A DNA stretch of 64,000 bases. It comes from an uncultured Clostridia bacterium. GTDB lineage: Bacteria > Bacillota > Clostridia > Oscillospirales > Ruminococcaceae. Below are positions 51,843-61,109 of the stretch, piece by piece. Both the position numbers and the translations under genes were made by a program. The notes under the pieces are model-generated. The model was not told the origin of the DNA, did not search any database, and saw only the letters and a program-made list of their open reading frames with translations. Numbering within the stretch: position 1 is the first letter of the stretch; every line of letters begins with the position of its first letter. The DNA is taken from assembly GCA_944382875.1 (NCBI GenBank), contig CALWNQ010000010.1:47736-111735 (forward strand), in the 5' to 3' direction.

Positions 51843-52515
51843 TTCCCCACACCACCTTTAAATACTCCGGAACCCGCGGGTTTAGCTCGATCTTCTCCCG
51901 GATCCGCCGGATGTGTACCATCACCGTGTTTTCCGGCGCAAACGCCTCTTCCTCCCAAACCCGGCGGTAGATCTCCTCCGCCGGGAAAACCCGCCCGAGG
52001 TTCCGCATGAACAGGTCGACAATTTTGGTTTCGGTGGCGGTCAGCCGCACAATCTCCCCGTCGGCCCGGAGAATCCGGTCGTCCGGGTTGTAGCTCAGCC
52101 GTCCGTTGACAATCAGCCCGCTTCGCTGCTCGGCGTGGATGTCCCCGAGCGACGTGTACCGCCGCAGCTGGCTTTTGACCCGCGCCATCAGCTCCTGCGG
52201 GTTGAACGGTTTGGTGATGTAGTCGTCCGCCCCGATCGACAGCCCCAATATTTTGTCGGTGTCTTCGCTCTTGGCGCTCAGCACGATGATGGGCAGGTTT
52301 TTCTTCTCCCGGATCCGCATTACCGCCGAAAGCCCGTCCATCTGCGGCATCATCACATCCATGATGATGAGCTGCACCGGCTCCTCCACCGCGATTTGCA
52401 GCGCCTCCAGCCCGTTGTAGGCCGGGCAGGGGGTGTAGCCCTCCCGTTCCAGCAGGATCGAGATCGCCCGCACGATTTCGCGGTCGTCGTCCGCGACAAG
52501 GATTTTTTCATTCAT
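51805..52515 (-). CDS. OmpR/PhoB-family response regulator
   Basis: 236 residues from ATG 52515 behind GGGAGGTG; an in-frame extension to 52542 is not needed. The receiver domain has DDD, the phospho-acceptor in LIIMDVMMP and TKPF; the winged helix at about 135-232 has the usual LTATETKIVDLF and VHIRRIREKI. VanR/WalR-like. Its promoter region carries three 11-base repeats of its probable own site. Confidence 0.94.
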   Translation of the reverse strand: MNEKILVADDDREIVRAISILLEREGYTPCPAYNGLEALQIAVEEPVQLIIMDVMMPQMDGLSAVMRIREKKNLPIIVLSAKSEDTDKILGLSIGADDYITKPFNPQELMARVKSQLRRYTSLGDIHAEQRSGLIVNGRLSYNPDDRILRADGEIVRLTATETKIVDLFMRNLGRVFPAEEIYRRVWEEEAFAPENTVMVHIRRIREKIELNPRVPEYLKVVWGIGYKIEKVESSR

Positions 52516-52550
52516 CCCAAACACCTCCCGGTTCGGTTCCATTTTATCAG

Positions 52551-52595
52551 ATATTTCTTACAGACGGACAGACGGTTTCCTTACGGTTTTCTTAC
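52551..52595 (-). promoter_or_regulatory. Direct-repeat operator upstream of the response regulator
   Basis: Two adjacent 11-base units (GTAAGAAAACC at 52585-52595, GTAAGGAAACC at 52574-52584 on the minus strand) and a third (GTAAGAAATAT at 52551-52561) exactly two repeat units further on. This 11-base phasing is typical of OmpR-family dimers. The eutH stop codon lies inside the array and a weak -10 (GATAAAAT) follows it. Confidence 0.7.
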
Positions 52596-53663
52596 ATCTT
52601 TGCGGCAGAGGAACAAAGCGAGCGCCACCGCCAGCACCCCGGCGGTCAGTTTGCCCGCGACCATCGGTCCCACCATCTCGGGGCAGACGCCGGCCGTAAA
52701 GCCCAGATGGTCGCCGAGCGCCGCCGTTGCCGGCACCAGCCAGGCCGTGTTGACGATGATCCCTTTTTTGTTCATCTCTTTCATCATCGGGTAGACCGGC
52801 ACCGAGGTCGCCAGCGAGAAAACCAGCCCCGCCGCCGAGGTTTCGTCCAGCCCGAACCTTCTCCCCGCCGCAGCCAGCGGCTTTTTCCCGGCCCTGACCA
52901 GCAGCGACAGCACCGGAAAGGTTCCGAGCAGGACAATCCCGATTTCCATCACCGGCGAAAGGCCCTCCCGGATGTCGGCCATGCCCGGAATCAGGGTGAC
53001 GCCGGTGAGCGAGGTGAAAGCCGCCGCTCCGAGCGCCGCCGTGATGACCGCCGAGATAAATTTCCCGAAGAACAGGCAGCCTTTGACCATCTTTTCCGGC
53101 CAGAGCAGCAGCCCCACCGCCACCAGCACCGAAAAAAGGAGCACCGGCACCATGTTCCGCAAAACAAGGGAAACGGAAAACCCCGCGATCAGGCCGCCGG
53201 TGATGCCGCCCGCCGGGATGGTGACCATTCCGATCAGCAGCCCTTTGGAGAAGTAGGGCGCGTCCTCCTTTTCGATCAGCCCGAGTCCCACCGGAATTGA
53301 GAAAATCAGGGTGCAGCCGAGCATCGACGCCACAATCGCCCCCGCAAGAAGCCCCGCTTGCTCTGAACCCGCCAGCTCCATCGCCAGCGGATAGCCGCCC
53401 ATGTCGTTGGCAAGAAGGGAGCCAAACATCGCGGGATCGGCGCCCAGCAGCTCGAAAAACGGCACCACGACCGGCCGCAGCAGCTTTGCCAGCACCGGCG
53501 CCAGGCAGACCATCCCGGTCATCCCGAGCGCCAGCGGCCCCATCGCCTGGAAGCCCTCTTCAAACTTTTTTCCCAGCCCCAGCCGGTTCCCGAAAATCCG
53601 GTCGAGCGCGCCAATCAGCGCACCGATCCCCATCACCCAGAGGATCACCCTGTCAAAGCTCAT
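52581..53663 (-). CDS. eutH: EutH-family ethanolamine permease
   Basis: 360 residues from ATG 53663 behind GGGAG; the in-frame extension upstream is not coding. Ten to eleven helices. The N-terminal GALDRIFGNRLGLGKKFEEGF and the central GGYPLAMEL and SIPVGLGLIEKED are characteristic of EutH. EutH carries ethanolamine across the membrane at low pH or low concentration. No other eut gene (eutABC, shell proteins) is in the window; the next genes are a two-component system 65 bases downstream. It could be the only EutH or a substrate-shifted relative. Confidence 0.93.
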   Translation of the reverse strand: MSFDRVILWVMGIGALIGALDRIFGNRLGLGKKFEEGFQAMGPLALGMTGMVCLAPVLAKLLRPVVVPFFELLGADPAMFGSLLANDMGGYPLAMELAGSEQAGLLAGAIVASMLGCTLIFSIPVGLGLIEKEDAPYFSKGLLIGMVTIPAGGITGGLIAGFSVSLVLRNMVPVLLFSVLVAVGLLLWPEKMVKGCLFFGKFISAVITAALGAAAFTSLTGVTLIPGMADIREGLSPVMEIGIVLLGTFPVLSLLVRAGKKPLAAAGRRFGLDETSAAGLVFSLATSVPVYPMMKEMNKKGIIVNTAWLVPATAALGDHLGFTAGVCPEMVGPMVAGKLTAGVLAVALALFLCRKDVRKP

Positions 53664-53756
53664 ATTCTCCCGCCTTTTCCGCTTTTTTCCGTTTTCATCA
53701 TACCATAACCCACCCGCTTCGTCAATCGGGCGGAGAGGGAACTGCCGGCAAAAAAA

Positions 53757-53780
53757 GAAGCCCGGAACACCGGGCTTTTC
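53757..53780 (-). terminator. Intrinsic terminator of the feo operon
   Basis: AGCCCGG and CCGGGCT around a 4-base loop; the T run (CTTCTTTTTTT) is on the minus strand, downstream of the last feo-operon gene. Confidence 0.85.
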
Positions 53781-53834
53781 CAAAAAAGAAAACGAAGAAG
53801 GTTCAAGAGAGGAAAAAAGTAAGAGGTTTGCAGG

Positions 53835-54215
53835 TTAAGGGAGCTTTTCGGTGAGCACTTTGACCGTCCGCTCCGGCGCCGATGTCACCAGCGCCATTGC
53901 GGCCTCCGAAGCGTCAAACTCCGAAAGCCCCGGGTGCGACCGGAAGCAGCAGGCCAGCTTCCGGTACTGGGAAAGCCGCTCCCCGAGCGCACTTTCCCCC
54001 GCCGGGCTCAGGCGGACGCCCTCTTCCCGGCTCCGGGAGAGCAGTCCCTCCCGGCAGAGCGATTCGAGCATCCGGCAGGCCGACGGACGCGCCACCCCGA
54101 GCCGCACCGCGATGTCGATACAGCGCACCCGGCGGCTTTCTCCGCCGCCAAACGGGGAGGAGAGTTCGGCCACGGTCAGGAGGTAGCGGAGCTTTGCCGC
54201 TGTCAGCACGGTCAC
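53835..54215 (-). CDS. DtxR/MarR-like metal-responsive regulator of the feo operon
   Basis: 126 residues from GTG 54215, which overlaps the stop of the preceding small gene (GTGA). A ribosome site AAAAAGGG is 8 bases upstream. Residues 1-80 form a winged helix (CIDIAVRLGVARPSACRMLESLCREGLL). The rest is short, with no complete DtxR dimerisation or SH3 domain, so it is a truncated or minimal member. As the last gene of the feo operon, it is the best candidate for the repressor that binds the GTTAGCT-type sites. Confidence 0.8.
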   Translation of the reverse strand: MTVLTAAKLRYLLTVAELSSPFGGGESRRVRCIDIAVRLGVARPSACRMLESLCREGLLSRSREEGVRLSPAGESALGERLSQYRKLACCFRSHPGLSEFDASEAAMALVTSAPERTVKVLTEKLP

Positions 54216-54376
54216 GGCTTTGGCCCTTTTTGCGGATGGCAGTGGGAACAGCTCCCGCACCGGCCGTCACAGCCGATGCAGCCGCCCTTTTTCTTCCGCC
54301 GGATGACGCAGACAAGCGCCGCGGCGAGCAGCAGAAAGAGCACCGCCGCAATCAGGATGGTTCCGATGGATTCCAT
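54212..54376 (-). CDS. FeoB-associated Cys-rich membrane protein
   Basis: 54 residues. One membrane helix (residues 5-25, ILIAAVLFLLLAAALVCVI), then a basic stop (RRKKK) and a cytoplasmic tail with CIGCDGRCGSCSHC, five cysteines. This small protein is a regular companion of feoB in Firmicutes and is thought to bind iron or help FeoB; its role is not proven. It starts 21 bases after the feoB stop and overlaps the regulator by 4 bases. Confidence 0.93.
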   Translation of the reverse strand: MESIGTILIAAVLFLLLAAALVCVIRRKKKGGCIGCDGRCGSCSHCHPQKGPKP

Positions 54377-54397
54377 GAGAAAGCTCCTTTCGTGTGG

Positions 54398-56530
54398 TTA
54401 TGCCCGGTTTGCTGCCCGGACGGAGGATTTCTGTCCCTCCCGGTTTGGCCGGAAGAGCAGAAAGAAGATCAGCGCCGCCACCAGAATGGCGGCCAGGGTT
54501 CCCACTCCGAACCCGGCGCCCGCAAAGAGCGAACCGAACTGGTAGATGCAGAGGGATACCGCGTAGGCAAAAATGGTCTGGTAGCCGACGGCGATCAACG
54601 TCCAGCGGGCGCTTCCCATCTCCCGGCGGATTGCCCCGATCGCCGCGAAGCAGGGCGCGCAGAGCAGGTTGAAGACCAGGAAGGAGTAGGCCGCTGCCGC
54701 CGAAAATACCTGCGGCATGGTGCCCCAGAATTCGGCGCCGTCCTCGGCTACCTCGGCGTAGCCAAAGAGGATGCCAAAGGTGTTGACGACGTTTTCCTTG
54801 GCAATCAGGCCGGTGATGGCAGCCACCGCCGCCCGCCAGTCGCCCCAGCCGAGCGGCGTGAACAGGAAGGCGATCACCCCGCCGATTGAAGCGAGGATGG
54901 ATTCGCCGGCGTCCACCATCTCGAGCCGCCAGTTAAAGCTTTGCAGGAACCAGATCAGCGCCGACGAAAGGAAAATAATCGTTCCCGCCTTGCGCACAAA
55001 GGATTTGGCACGGTCCCACATGTGGATCAGCACCCCTTTGACGGTGGGGAGGTGGTAGGCCGGAAGCTCCATGACAAAGGGGGCGGGTTCTCCGGCGAAG
55101 AGTTTTGTTTTCTTGAGGATAATGCCCGAAACAATGATGGCGCCAAAGCCGACAAAGTAGGCCGACGGCCCCACCCACCAGGCGTTGCCGAACAGAGCGC
55201 CCGCGATCAGCGCGATGACCGGCAGCTTGGCGCTGCACGGGACAAAGGTCGTGGTGATGACCGTCATTTTGCGGTCGCGGTCGTTTTCAATGGTGCGGGA
55301 GGCCATGACGCCCGGTACGCCGCACCCCAGGCCGATCAGCATCGGGATAAAGGATTTGCCCGAAAGCCCGAACTTCCGGAAGATCCGGTCCATGATAAAG
55401 GCGATCCGCGCCATATAGCCGCAGTCTTCGAGCAGCGCCAGGCAGAGAAAGAGAACCATCATCTGCGGCAGAAAGCCGAGTACCGCTCCCACGCCGGCGA
55501 TGATGCCGTCGAGAATGAGCGACTGAAGCCATGCCGCCGCGCCGGCCGACACGAGCAGCCCTTCGACTGCCGGCGGGATGATTTCTCCAAAGAGGACGTC
55601 GTTTACCCAGTCGGTCATCATGGTGCCGATGGTGGTCACCGACAGGAAATAAACCGCCGTCATCACCAGCGCGAAAATCGGCAGAGCCAGCCAGCGGTTG
55701 GTCACGATCCGGTCGATTTTGTCACTGGTGGTTAAGCCCCGCGCCTTTTTGCGGAAGCAGCCTTCCAGCATCGCGCCGATTTCCCGGTAGCGCGCGTCGG
55801 TGACGATGCTTTCGCCATCGTCGTCCAGCTCCTCCGCAGCCGAGCGGGCGAGCTTCTGCGCCGCCGAAAGGGCTTCCCGCGGAATGGTGAGCGATTCGAG
55901 CGCCTTTTCGTCCCCCTCAAACAGCTTGATGGCGGTGTAGCGCCGCCGCGCTTCGGGGCAGGACGGGGCGATCAGCTCCTCGATCTTTTGGAGCACCGGT
56001 TCGAGCGGCTCCCCAAAACGCCGGGGAGCGGGGAGCTTTTTGCTTTTCGCCAGAGAGAGCGCCGTCTGTGCCGCCTCTTTCACTCCCTCATCCTTGAAGG
56101 CGCAGATTTCCACAACCGGGCAGCCGAGCTGCTCCGCAAGCTTTTTGACCTCGATTTTGTCGCCGTTTTTCCGGACGACGTCCATCATGTTCAGGGCGAT
56201 GACGACCGGCAGGCCAAGCTCGGTGAGCTGAGTGGTTAAGTAGAGGTTGCGCTCCAGGTTGGAGGCGTCCACGATGTTTAAGATAACGTCCGGCTGCTCT
56301 TTAATGAGGTAGTTCCGGGCGACAACCTCCTCTAATGTATAGGGGGAGAGGGAATAGATGCCCGGCAGGTCCTGGATGATGACTTCCCGGTTCCCTTTGA
56401 GCCGGCCCTCCTTTTTTTCGACTGTGACGCCCGGCCAGTTGCCCACATACTGCGAGCTGCCGGTCAGGCTGTTGAACAGGGTGGTTTTGCCGCAGTTGGG
56501 ATTGCCCGCCAGCGCGATTTTGACTGTCAT
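54398..56530 (-). CDS. feoB: Ferrous iron transporter B
   Basis: 710 residues. The G-domain occupies 1-170 with G1 GNPNCGKTT, G3 DLPG and G4 NMMD, followed by a helical spacer and a core of eight or more helices with two Gate motifs (SGKSFIPMLIGLGCGVPG and CSAKLPVIALIAG). FeoB imports Fe2+ at the cytoplasmic membrane. A DtxR-type operator sits just upstream (56552-56575). It follows two feoA genes and precedes the Cys-rich partner. Confidence 0.97.
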   Translation of the reverse strand: MTVKIALAGNPNCGKTTLFNSLTGSSQYVGNWPGVTVEKKEGRLKGNREVIIQDLPGIYSLSPYTLEEVVARNYLIKEQPDVILNIVDASNLERNLYLTTQLTELGLPVVIALNMMDVVRKNGDKIEVKKLAEQLGCPVVEICAFKDEGVKEAAQTALSLAKSKKLPAPRRFGEPLEPVLQKIEELIAPSCPEARRRYTAIKLFEGDEKALESLTIPREALSAAQKLARSAAEELDDDGESIVTDARYREIGAMLEGCFRKKARGLTTSDKIDRIVTNRWLALPIFALVMTAVYFLSVTTIGTMMTDWVNDVLFGEIIPPAVEGLLVSAGAAAWLQSLILDGIIAGVGAVLGFLPQMMVLFLCLALLEDCGYMARIAFIMDRIFRKFGLSGKSFIPMLIGLGCGVPGVMASRTIENDRDRKMTVITTTFVPCSAKLPVIALIAGALFGNAWWVGPSAYFVGFGAIIVSGIILKKTKLFAGEPAPFVMELPAYHLPTVKGVLIHMWDRAKSFVRKAGTIIFLSSALIWFLQSFNWRLEMVDAGESILASIGGVIAFLFTPLGWGDWRAAVAAITGLIAKENVVNTFGILFGYAEVAEDGAEFWGTMPQVFSAAAAYSFLVFNLLCAPCFAAIGAIRREMGSARWTLIAVGYQTIFAYAVSLCIYQFGSLFAGAGFGVGTLAAILVAALIFFLLFRPNREGQKSSVRAANRA

Positions 56531-56551
56531 GTGCAGCGGCTCCTTTCCAAT

Positions 56552-56575
56552 AAAAGTTTTTATAAGCTAACTTTT
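56552..56575 (-). promoter_or_regulatory. DtxR-type operator upstream of feoB
   Basis: AAAAGTTAGCTTATAAAAACTTTT on the minus strand is a palindrome with 7-base perfect ends and contains AAGTTAGCTT, also found at 57079-57100. It lies between feoA and feoB and may add a second control point. Confidence 0.65.
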
Positions 56576-56591
56576 GACGCCGGAAACCCGG

Positions 56592-56813
56592 TTATTCGAC
56601 CTCGATCATCTCGCAGTCGCCTTTGCGCAGCGAAAGCTCGTAGCTCCGCACCGTGACTTCAACCGGGTCGCCCAACGGCGCCACCTTGCGCACCAGCACC
56701 TCGGTTCCGCGGGTAAGCCCCATGTCCATGATCCGCCGCCGGACAGCGCCCTCGCCGTGGATTTTGAGCACCTTTGCCCGTTCTCCCGGCTTGATATTCC
56801 GCAGTGATTTCAT
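56592..56813 (-). CDS. feoA: FeoA-domain protein
   Basis: 73 residues of SH3-like fold: KSLRNIKPGERAKVLKI at the start, RRRIMDMGLTRG in the middle, and VRSYELSLRKGDC at the end. FeoA binds the cytoplasmic face of FeoB and modulates its GTPase activity. It begins 12 bases after the preceding feoA. Confidence 0.94.
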   Translation of the reverse strand: MKSLRNIKPGERAKVLKIHGEGAVRRRIMDMGLTRGTEVLVRKVAPLGDPVEVTVRSYELSLRKGDCEMIEVE

Positions 56814-56825
56814 CCGAATCCTCCT

Positions 56826-57035
56826 TTACACCAAGATCCGTCCCGCCAGGCTCCGGTCCAGCGCCACCCGGCTTTCCCGCACCCCGATAATCAGGCTGCC
56901 GCCCAGCTCCGAGATGATGGTCACCGTTTCGCCCGGCGCAAACCCGAGCGACGCCAGGTGACGGCGCACCTCGTCTTTTCCGGTGATTTTTTGGATGGTG
57001 CAGCTTTTTCCCACACCCACAAACGGCAATGGCAT
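56826..57035 (-). CDS. feoA: FeoA-domain protein, first gene of the feo operon
   Basis: 69 residues of FeoA fold: KSCTIQKITG, VRRHLASLGFAPGE, VRESRVALDRSLAGRI. It differs strongly from the second feoA; two FeoA-type proteins per operon are common in clostridia and may bind FeoB as separate subunits. Confidence 0.92.
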   Translation of the reverse strand: MPLPFVGVGKSCTIQKITGKDEVRRHLASLGFAPGETVTIISELGGSLIIGVRESRVALDRSLAGRILV

Positions 57036-57078
57036 CCATATCCGCCCCTTTCCAGTTAGCCTTGACGAACTTTACGGT

Positions 57079-57110
57079 CTTAGTTTACCAAAGCTAACTT
57101 AAAAAGTCAA
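57079..57110 (-). promoter_or_regulatory. Promoter and operator of the feo operon
   Basis: On the minus strand TTGACT (57105-57110) and TAAACT (57082-57087) are 17 bases apart. The 22-base dyad AAGTTAGC...TAAACTAAG (57079-57100) covers the spacer and the -10, so a bound repressor would block polymerase. The sequence is of DtxR/IdeR type, shared with the site before feoB. Confidence 0.78.
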
Positions 57111-57127
57111 GAGGGAAAACGAAAAAA

Positions 57128-57145
57128 TGTTAGCTGTGGGTAACA
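57128..57145. promoter_or_regulatory. Further GTTAGCT-type half site upstream of feo
   Basis: TGTTAGCTGTGGGTAACA is a dyad with 5-base ends containing GTTAGCT. It lies upstream of the feo -35 and between feo and the divergent glycogen phosphorylase gene. Confidence 0.5.
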
Positions 57146-57288
57146 ACATGTCGAAGGATGGAAAATAATACCTAAAAGTTACCGAAAGATTGTATGAAAA
57201 TCAGATATTTTACACGAGAACGCTGGTATTTTTCGGTGAATTCGGATATAATAGAAGAAAACCGCCAACAGAAATGAGGATTTCTCCG

Positions 57289-59556
57289 ATGAAATTAGAA
57301 GCAAAACTTACCGCGCTGCTTGGAACCCCGGTCGCCGAGGCCGACGACGGCGCGATCTACCGGGCGCTGATGCAGCTCTGCGCCGAACAGCTGGAGGGGC
57401 GGGAGGAAAAACGCCCCGGCCGCAAGCTTTACTACCTTTCGGCCGAATTTTTGACCGGCAAGCTCCTTTCCAACAACCTCCTAAATCTGGGGCTGCGGGA
57501 GGAGGCGGAGCAGCTCCTTCAACAAGCGGGCAAGAGCCTTTCCGCCATCGAGGAGGCCGAACCGGAGCCTTCGCTCGGCAACGGCGGGCTGGGGCGGCTG
57601 GCCGCCTGCTTCCTCGATTCGATCGCCACGCTGGGGCTGCCCGGCGACGGCGTGGGGCTCTGCTACCACTGCGGCTTGTTCCGGCAGGAGTTCCGGGACG
57701 AAAAACAGTGCGAAGTCCCCGACTTCTGGCGGCAAAAGCCGGACTGGCTGCACGAAACCGGCGTCCGCTTTCCGGTGAAAGCCGGGGAGTTTGAGCTGGA
57801 AGCCGAGATGTTCGACCTCGATGTGAGCGGCTACGGCGGCGGACGGCGCGCCCTCCACCTCTTTGACCTCAAAACGGCCGACGAGTCGATTATTCGGGAC
57901 GGCATCGGCTTTGACAAGGAGGACATCGCCCGCAACCTTACCCTGTTCCTCTATCCCGACGACAGCGACGAAGCCGGCCGCAAGCTCCGGGTGTATCAGC
58001 AGTATTTTCTTGTCAGCGCGGCGGCGCAGCTGATTTTAAAAGAGCTGAAAGAGGCCGGGTTCCCGCCCGCATCCCTTGCCGAACACACGGTGATCCAGAT
58101 CAACGACACTCACCCGTCGCTGATTATCCCCGAACTGATTGACCGGCTGGTCAAAGAGGGGGTGGCACTCGGCGACGCGATCGAGATCGTGACCAACACC
58201 TGCGCCTACACCAACCACACCATTTTGGCCGAAGCGCTCGAAAAATGGCCGGTGGATACGCTCGAAGAAGTGGTGCCGCACCTCATGCCGATCATCCGGG
58301 AGCTGGACGCCCGGGTTAAGGCAGCCGCGCCGGAGCTTGGCTCCAAAGTTGCCATCATCGACGAGCAGAATCTCGTCCACATGGCGCGGATGGACATTCA
58401 CTACGGCTTTTCGGTCAACGGAGTGGCGGCCCTTCACACCGAGATTTTAAAGGAAACCGAGCTGCACGACTTTTACACGCTGTATCCCGAAAAATTCAAC
58501 AACAAAACCAACGGCATCACCTTCCGCCGCTGGCTGATGGCCTGCAATCCCGCCCTTTCGAGCTGGATCGACGGCAAGATCGGCAGGGAGTGGCGAAAGG
58601 ACGGACGGCTCGAAAAGCTCCTCGACTTTGTGAAAGATGAAAAGGCACTCGACGAGCTGCTCGCCATCAAGGAGGGGGCAAAACGGGAAGTCTGCGAAGG
58701 CTTTCTCCAAAAATACGCGCTCGACAAAGACTCCGTTTTTGACATTCAGATCAAGCGGATGCACCAGTACAAACGGCAGCAGATGAACGCGCTGTGGGTG
58801 ATCTGGAAGTATCTGGAAATCAAGGCGGGAAGGCTCCCGAAACGCCCCGTGACGGTGATTTTTGGAGCAAAGGCCGCCCCGGCTTACACCCTCGCCAAGG
58901 ACACGATTCATCTGATCCTCTGTTTACAGAAGCTCATCGACGCCGATCCCGAGGTCCGGCCGTATCTCCGGGTGGTGATGGTCGAAAACTACAACGTTTC
59001 GGCCGCCGAAGCCCTCATCCCGGCCTGCGACATCTCGGAACAGATCTCCCTCGCCTCCAAGGAAGCCTCCGGCACCGGCAACATGAAGATGATGCTCAAC
59101 GGCGCGGTGACGCTCGGCACTCTGGACGGCGCGAATGTGGAAATCGCCGAGCTGGTCGGGGAGGAGAACATTTTCCTCTTTGGCAGAAAGAGCGGCGAGG
59201 TCATCGACCTTTACCAAAAATCCGGCTACCGTTCGGCCGACTACTACGACGGCGATCCCGAGATCGAGAAGCTGGTCGACTTTGTCATCAGCAAGCAGCT
59301 CATCCGGATTGGCGATCCCGAAAACCTCTGCCGCGTTTACAAAGACCTGGTTTGCAAGGACTGGTTTATGACGCTGCTCGACCTGAAAGAATATATCGCC
59401 GCCAAGGAGCGCGCTCTGGAAAGCTTTGAGGACCGCCGCGGCTGGGCAAAGAAGATGCTTATAAACATCGCGCGGGCCGGATTTTTCTCGAGCGACCGCA
59501 CCATCTTCCAGTATAACGCCGACATCTGGCATCTGACGCCGAAAGGGGAGGAGTAA
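57289..59556 (+). CDS. glgP: Glycogen/maltodextrin phosphorylase
   Basis: 755 residues from ATG 57289, 8 bases after GAGGA, with TATAAT at 57247-57252; an upstream in-frame ATG lies within the promoter. N-terminal [14 protein letters not shown] and the glucose/PLP site, with the PLP-binding Lys in [14 protein letters not shown]. It phosphorolyses alpha-1,4-glucan to glucose 1-phosphate. Shorter than the 800-plus residue E. coli enzyme, as expected for this Firmicute subgroup. Followed after 1 base by malQ. Confidence 0.95.
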   Translation: MKLEAKLTALLGTPVAEADDGAIYRALMQLCAEQLEGREEKRPGRKLYYLSAEFLTGKLLSNNLLNLGLREEAEQLLQQAGKSLSAIEEAEPEPSLGNGGLGRLAACFLDSIATLGLPGDGVGLCYHCGLFRQEFRDEKQCEVPDFWRQKPDWLHETGVRFPVKAGEFELEAEMFDLDVSGYGGGRRALHLFDLKTADESIIRDGIGFDKEDIARNLTLFLYPDDSDEAGRKLRVYQQYFLVSAAAQLILKELKEAGFPPASLAEHTVIQINDTHPSLIIPELIDRLVKEGVALGDAIEIVTNTCAYTNHTILAEALEKWPVDTLEEVVPHLMPIIRELDARVKAAAPELGSKVAIIDEQNLVHMARMDIHYGFSVNGVAALHTEILKETELHDFYTLYPEKFNNKTNGITFRRWLMACNPALSSWIDGKIGREWRKDGRLEKLLDFVKDEKALDELLAIKEGAKREVCEGFLQKYALDKDSVFDIQIKRMHQYKRQQMNALWVIWKYLEIKAGRLPKRPVTVIFGAKAAPAYTLAKDTIHLILCLQKLIDADPEVRPYLRVVMVENYNVSAAEALIPACDISEQISLASKEASGTGNMKMMLNGAVTLGTLDGANVEIAELVGEENIFLFGRKSGEVIDLYQKSGYRSADYYDGDPEIEKLVDFVISKQLIRIGDPENLCRVYKDLVCKDWFMTLLDLKEYIAAKERALESFEDRRGWAKKMLINIARAGFFSSDRTIFQYNADIWHLTPKGEE

Positions 59557-59557
59557 C

Positions 59558-61024
59558 ATGAAACCGCAGTCCACAAGGGAAGCAGGAATCCTGCTCCCGA
59601 TTCAGTCGCTGCCCGCGCCCTACGGCGTGGGGGACTTTGGGCCGGCCGCCCGCAAAGCCGCCGCCCTCATCGCCGGGAGCGGGGCAAAGGTCTGGCAGAT
59701 TCTGCCGCTCAACCCGCTGGGGTTCGGCAACTCGCCCTATCAGCCCTATTCCTCCTATGCCGGGGAGCCGCTCTACCTGAGCTTGGAGGTCCTTTACGAG
59801 AAAAAGCTGCTCCGCCGTCTGCCGCCGCCCTATCAGCGGCAGGCCGCGAAAATCGACTACGAGGCGGTGCGCGCCTACAAGGAGCCGTACCTCCGCGAAG
59901 CGTTTGAAAATTTTGTCCCGGACGGGGAGTTCCGCGCCTTTGCCGAGCTGCCCTGGGTGAAGCAGTACGCCGTTTTCATCACCTTAAAACAGAAAAACGG
60001 GATGCGCTGCTGGAACGAATGGCCGGAGGAGGAGAAAAACTGGCCGGCTTTGCAGTCGCTCGACCTTTCGCCCTATGAGGAGGAAATCGCCTATCAGGTT
60101 TTCCTCCAGTTTGAGTTTGTCCGGCAGTGGCGGGCCGTCAAGGCCGAAGCGAACAGGCTCGGGCTGAAAATCATGGGGGACCTGCCCTTTTATGTGGGCA
60201 TCGACTCGCTCGACGTCTGGGCCGGGCGGGAGAACTTCCTTTTGGATGAAGAAGGGGCGCCCACCTCGGTGGCCGGCGTGCCGCCCGACTATTTCAGCCC
60301 CACCGGACAGCGCTGGGGCAACCCCATCTACAACTGGGAGAAGATGGAAGCGGACGGCTTTTCCTTCTGGACCGACCGGCTGCAATACGCCGGGGTGCTC
60401 TTTGACATCGTCCGGCTCGACCACTTCCGCGCCTTTGATACTTACTGGAAAATTCCGGCCTCCTGTCCCACCGCTGTCGAGGGCGAATGGGTGGAGGGCC
60501 CGGCCTACCGCTTCTTTGACACGGTGCTCCCCAAACTCAGCGCCGAAATTGTAATCGAGGATCTGGGCGACATGCGGCCGGAGGTCTTTGCACTCCGCGA
60601 CCACTATCGGTTCAAGGGGATGAAGGTGGTGCAGTTCACCTTTACGCCCGGCAAGCGGGAGGATCCCGCCGCGAGCCGCGAAAACCAGATCGTCTACACC
60701 GGCACCCACGACAACCAGACCATCCGCGGCTGGTACGGGAGCCTTTCGCCGGTGAAAAAGCTGCTGGCTCAGAAAACCCTCTGGCAGGCCGGCTGCCGCA
60801 CCGGTTCGCCGGCGCGGAAGTTTGTGCGGTACGCGCTGGCGCAGAAAGCGGCGCTCGCCATCATCCCGGCGCAGGACATCCTCGAGCTGGGCGACGAGGG
60901 GCGGATCAACACCCCCGGCACCCTTGGCTCCCCGAACTGGGAATGGCGGCTCTCCGGCTTTGAGAAGCTGGAAGAAAAGCTCCCCGCCTTTGCCGCCGCC
61001 CTCCGGGAAACCCGGCGGGCCTGA
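59558..61024 (+). CDS. malQ: 4-alpha-glucanotransferase (amylomaltase)
   Basis: 488 residues, GH77. Typical start GILLPIQSLPAPYGVGDFG, the nucleophile Asp in VRLDHFRAFD, the acid/base Glu in IVIEDLGDM and TGTHDNQTIRGWY. It rearranges maltooligosaccharides so that GlgP can work on longer chains. It begins 1 base after the glgP stop, so the pair is co-translated. Confidence 0.95.
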   Translation: MKPQSTREAGILLPIQSLPAPYGVGDFGPAARKAAALIAGSGAKVWQILPLNPLGFGNSPYQPYSSYAGEPLYLSLEVLYEKKLLRRLPPPYQRQAAKIDYEAVRAYKEPYLREAFENFVPDGEFRAFAELPWVKQYAVFITLKQKNGMRCWNEWPEEEKNWPALQSLDLSPYEEEIAYQVFLQFEFVRQWRAVKAEANRLGLKIMGDLPFYVGIDSLDVWAGRENFLLDEEGAPTSVAGVPPDYFSPTGQRWGNPIYNWEKMEADGFSFWTDRLQYAGVLFDIVRLDHFRAFDTYWKIPASCPTAVEGEWVEGPAYRFFDTVLPKLSAEIVIEDLGDMRPEVFALRDHYRFKGMKVVQFTFTPGKREDPAASRENQIVYTGTHDNQTIRGWYGSLSPVKKLLAQKTLWQAGCRTGSPARKFVRYALAQKAALAIIPAQDILELGDEGRINTPGTLGSPNWEWRLSGFEKLEEKLPAFAAALRETRRA

Positions 61025-61045
61025 AACACGCGGGGAAATACAAAC

Positions 61046-61075
61046 AAAGGACAGGCCGCGCGGGCCTGTCCTTTT
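61046..61075 (+). terminator. Intrinsic terminator of glgP-malQ
   Basis: AAAGGACAGGCC and GGCCTGTCCTTT are perfect 12-base arms with a short loop and TTTTGGGTTTTT after. Confidence 0.9.
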
Positions 61076-61109
61076 GGGTTTTTGGGGAGAGAAAAAGAGA
61101 AGCTTTACT

